A DNA stretch of 11,067 bases from Chromera velia (taxonomy: Eukaryota > Sar > Chromeraceae), in NCBI GenBank assembly GCA_018398765.1, contig JAHBMJ010003408.1, forward strand, positions 1 to 11,067. Reading direction: 5' to 3'. The notes under the pieces are model-generated. The model was not told the DNA's origin. It saw only the letters and a program-made list of their open reading frames with translations, and made no database searches. Numbering within the stretch: position 1 is the stretch's first letter; each line of letters opens with the position of its first letter. The position numbers and the translations under genes are program-made. Below are positions 8,725 to 11,067 of this stretch, piece after piece.

Positions 8725-10355
8725 ATGGAGGTCTCCAGAAGGCGAAGCCTGTTTCGGCCTTGTATCGACTTGCATGGGGGAAAGGTGAAGCAAATTGTGG
8801 GAGGCTCTCTGAAAGCAGATGACGCAGTTGCTGTGGAGAAGGAAGATAAAGTAGAAGGGACAGGAGGAGACGGGGGAGCGGAAGAGCCCAAGACAAACTT
8901 TGTGGCAAACGAAGGAGCGGAATACTTTGCGCAGATGTACAAAGACGACAATTGTGTAGGCGGTCACGTCATCAAATTAGGGAGTAACCCTGCGAATGAC
9001 GAAGCAGCCAGGAAGGCGCTGGCGACTTGGCCGAACGGCCTTCAGGTCATTCGGCTGATGCACTCGCACTCATCTCACATACACCGCAGGCCTCGTCGCA
9101 TTGTTCCCCTTTTTCACTCTCATCGTATCCTTCTTGCCTCCTCTTTTCCTCTGTCACTTTCGCCCTGCCTCCCGTGCCCCTTTTCTCCCTCCTCCGTCCC
9201 TCTGTGTTCGCTCACGCGGGGGGGGTTCACCTCTTCCGAGCTACGAGCATGCCGGCTTTCCATGAATTGGTGTTTCGGTTTTTTGAGTACTTGCGGGTGT
9301 AAGGAGGTGCAAGTGCAGATTTAACTGTCTACATCAGGGCAAGTGTGCGTTGCCATCGTTTGTACAGGTGGTTGAATCTTTGACACTGAAAAGGCATCCA
9401 TCAAAACTCTGAAATTAAGAGATTCATTCATTCGTGATGCATGCAGGTGGGGGGGGGGATCGTCTCTGACAATGCGGAGGAGTGGCTGTCTGCCGGGGCG
9501 AGCCATGTGATCGTGACTTCGTTTCTGTTTACTGAAGGGGGTACGCTTTTTTCTTTCGATCGACTTCGAGATCTGTCAACCCGAATAGGCAAGGAGCGGC
9601 TTGTAGTTGATTTATCTTGTAGGAGGGTTCTTGTGGGAGAGGCAGAAGCAAAGGAAGGCAGCGGAGAGTCTGATGGAATTGTTTTATTGGAAGACGGAAC
9701 GAGGTTATGTTGGCAAGTGGCGACAAACAAGTGGCAGACGCTGGCGGACCTTCGTCTGTCTCCATCTGTGTTGAAGAGGATTGCGGAATTTTGCGTGGAG
9801 TTTTTGGTCCATGCCGCAGATGTCGAAGGATTGTGTAGAGGAATTGATGAGGAGCTCGTCCAAGCTTTAGGCAGGTCAGTTGGTCGGTTCGGAAGGAAGA
9901 GGGAATGGGCTAGAGGGTGTGGACATGCAGAGTTGTGGAGGCGTTTCTGAATGGGTAGTTTTTTGTTTCCGGATTTGTCACTCACTTTTCTCTTCTTTGA
10001 ATCTGTACATGTCGCCATCCTGTTTTCTTGGAGTTCATTCATCTATCTGTTCAATTCAATTCGGATCGACACTTTCTTTGTTTGGTGGATTTTGAATGGG
10101 TTTCTTTCTTTGTTTCTTTCTGCCAATCGATCGATCAGGTGGAGTCCTATTCCCGTCACGTACGCCGGTGGTGCACGGTGTGTGGAAGACCTTGCGCGTG
10201 TCGAGCGTCTCTCAAATGGGTGTGTGGATCTGACCATTGGCAGTGCTCTGGACATTTTTGGGGGGAGTGCGGTGAGGTACAGGGACTGCATTCGGTGGAA
10301 CGCGGGGGAGGCCCTCACATCGGAACCTTCGAAGGACGTCGGGGGGTCAAAATAG
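8725..10355 (+). CDS. HIS6: Phosphoribosylformimino-AICAR ribotide isomerase (HisA/His6/HISN3), three exons, complete
   Basis: This enzyme (EC 5.3.1.16) carries out an Amadori rearrangement of ProFAR to PRFAR in histidine biosynthesis. Exons are 8725-9045, 9447-9874 and 10139-10355; introns are GT-AG and the phases (0, then 2) close to give 321 aa plus TAG. It is a TIM barrel. [18 protein letters not shown] (residues 10-27) carries the first catalytic Asp (D15), GGHVIKLG follows, VGGGI (108-112) is the first phosphate loop, VVDLSCR holds the likely second catalytic Asp (D162), then LVHAADVEG (around D232), PVTYAGG and GSALDIFGG, the second phosphate loop. These are the motifs of the plant and fungal form, not the short bacterial form. 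Two hydrophilic insertions (about residues 33-57 and 168-191) make it longer than the roughly 260-300 aa usual in the family. ATG 8725 is the first ATG in its open frame; no plastid leader is visible from it. Confidence 0.95.
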
Positions 10356-10751
10356 GGGTGCATCATCATGGAGCCAAAGTTCTGACAGTACATTAAAGAT
10401 CATTGGGGTAAACATTGGATCTAAAATATTATATAGTTTATATAAAACTCTAGTGCCAGTGATGTAGTTATAGATGTAGTAGAATTGATTTTGATTGATT
10501 GATTGATATGTTCCGCGCTAGGGCCTTCCCGCTATGTCTATCTGTCGCCAGAAGAAGTTGTACAACTAAGTGAAACAATATTACACAATTGAAACTGTCT
10601 GACGAGACTTTAGGGCTTATAGGTCTTTCCTACGTGGGTAAGTCTGTTCCATTAGAGTCCAAGTACGTTCACGCCTTTCCATCAATGATCTACTTCAATC
10701 ATCTATGGTTTCATTTCTTTGCATGCTTTTTGTGCGGCTTAATTCAATCAG
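10356..10751. other. Intergenic region downstream of HisA
   Basis: The stretch is AT-rich, with TATATAGTTTATATAAA-like sequence at about 10430-10446. It presumably holds the 3' end of the HisA transcript. No gene, tRNA or clear terminator is recognisable, and the small open frame near 10589-10777 has no similarity that I can name. Confidence 0.5.
10485..10508. repeat. (GATT)n short tetranucleotide repeat
   Basis: About five imperfect GATT units lie in the intergenic DNA downstream of the HisA gene. Confidence 0.8.
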
Positions 10752-11027
10752 ATGTATATCGCTTTCCATGCATTTAATTCGCTCAATTCCTCGCTCGTAC
10801 TGCGCGGTGCGCGGTGCCGCTGCGCGTTGGTGCCTTTATGTTTTGTCAGTCTCGCGTTGGTCTGGCTTGGCGCGCCTCTCTACGCCGATTTGCCTTTCAC
10901 TAGGGCTTCATCAGGCGCATCCTTTTCTTTTTCACGGAGTGATCAACCGTACAATTTGGAATCCGAGATGTCTATTCGAAAGCTTTCCTTTGGGTTTGAG
11001 AATTCGGACGTGCAGACACAGCTGTGA
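10752..11027 (+). CDS. Doubtful ORF with signal-peptide-like leader, possible first exon of a downstream gene
   Basis: The 91-codon frame begins with ATG and contains a hydrophobic run, CALVPLCFVSLALVWLGAPLYA (about residues 24-45, with arginines before it), then a Ser/Thr/Arg-rich segment. That order resembles a signal peptide followed by a transit-like sequence. I do not recognise any domain. The hydrophobic run starts late for a signal peptide, and the C-terminal third looks like random translation. It could be the first exon of a gene reaching past the right edge, or a chance ORF. Confidence 0.2.
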   Translation: MYIAFHAFNSLNSSLVLRGARCRCALVPLCFVSLALVWLGAPLYADLPFTRASSGASFSFSRSDQPYNLESEMSIRKLSFGFENSDVQTQL

Positions 11028-11067
11028 CAGTTTTTCAGCCCCCCCAAGGCTGAATGCTGAGCTGCTG

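Overview
The window looks like gene-dense nuclear DNA from a free-living, photosynthetic relative of the apicomplexans (a chromerid alga such as Vitrella or Chromera). Three things point there. There is an alveolin, a cortical protein typical of alveolates. There is a eukaryotic-type histidine biosynthesis isomerase, from a pathway that apicomplexan parasites have lost. The short self-complementary word TGCATGCA, known in apicomplexans as an ApiAP2-type binding site, is very common in the non-coding DNA. The species call is an inference from gene content; no rRNA or organelle marker is present.

Layout: (1) About 1-1456, minus strand: the 5' part of an alveolin gene, with three exons visible and the rest beyond the left edge. 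(2) 1457-2348: an intergenic stretch with TGCATGCA clusters, including a perfect 20-bp palindrome, followed by AT-rich DNA. (3) 2349-7892, minus strand: a complete seven-exon gene for Noc2, a 60S ribosome assembly/export factor, predicted at 901 aa with a roughly 145-residue acidic tail. (4) 7893-8724: a divergent promoter region with an unusual GC-rich hairpin and palindrome cluster near 8393-8470. (5) 8725-10355, plus strand: a complete three-exon gene for the HisA/His6/HISN3 isomerase, predicted at 321 aa. (6) 10356-11067: AT-rich DNA and then one weak candidate ORF with a hydrophobic leader.

The three genes are ordinary eukaryotic genes (cortex, ribosome assembly, amino-acid synthesis) with no obvious joint function. 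I rebuilt all exon joins by hand from protein conservation, GT-AG borders and codon phase, and every phase closes. The join set shows the most unusual feature here: 9 of 11 donor sites begin GTC instead of the usual GTA/GTG, and three introns in two genes start inside tandem GTCG repeats. One of those donor sites has been duplicated 90 bp downstream within its own intron. I found no mobile element with coding capacity, CRISPR array, tRNA or rRNA, and no evidence of a new multi-gene system.
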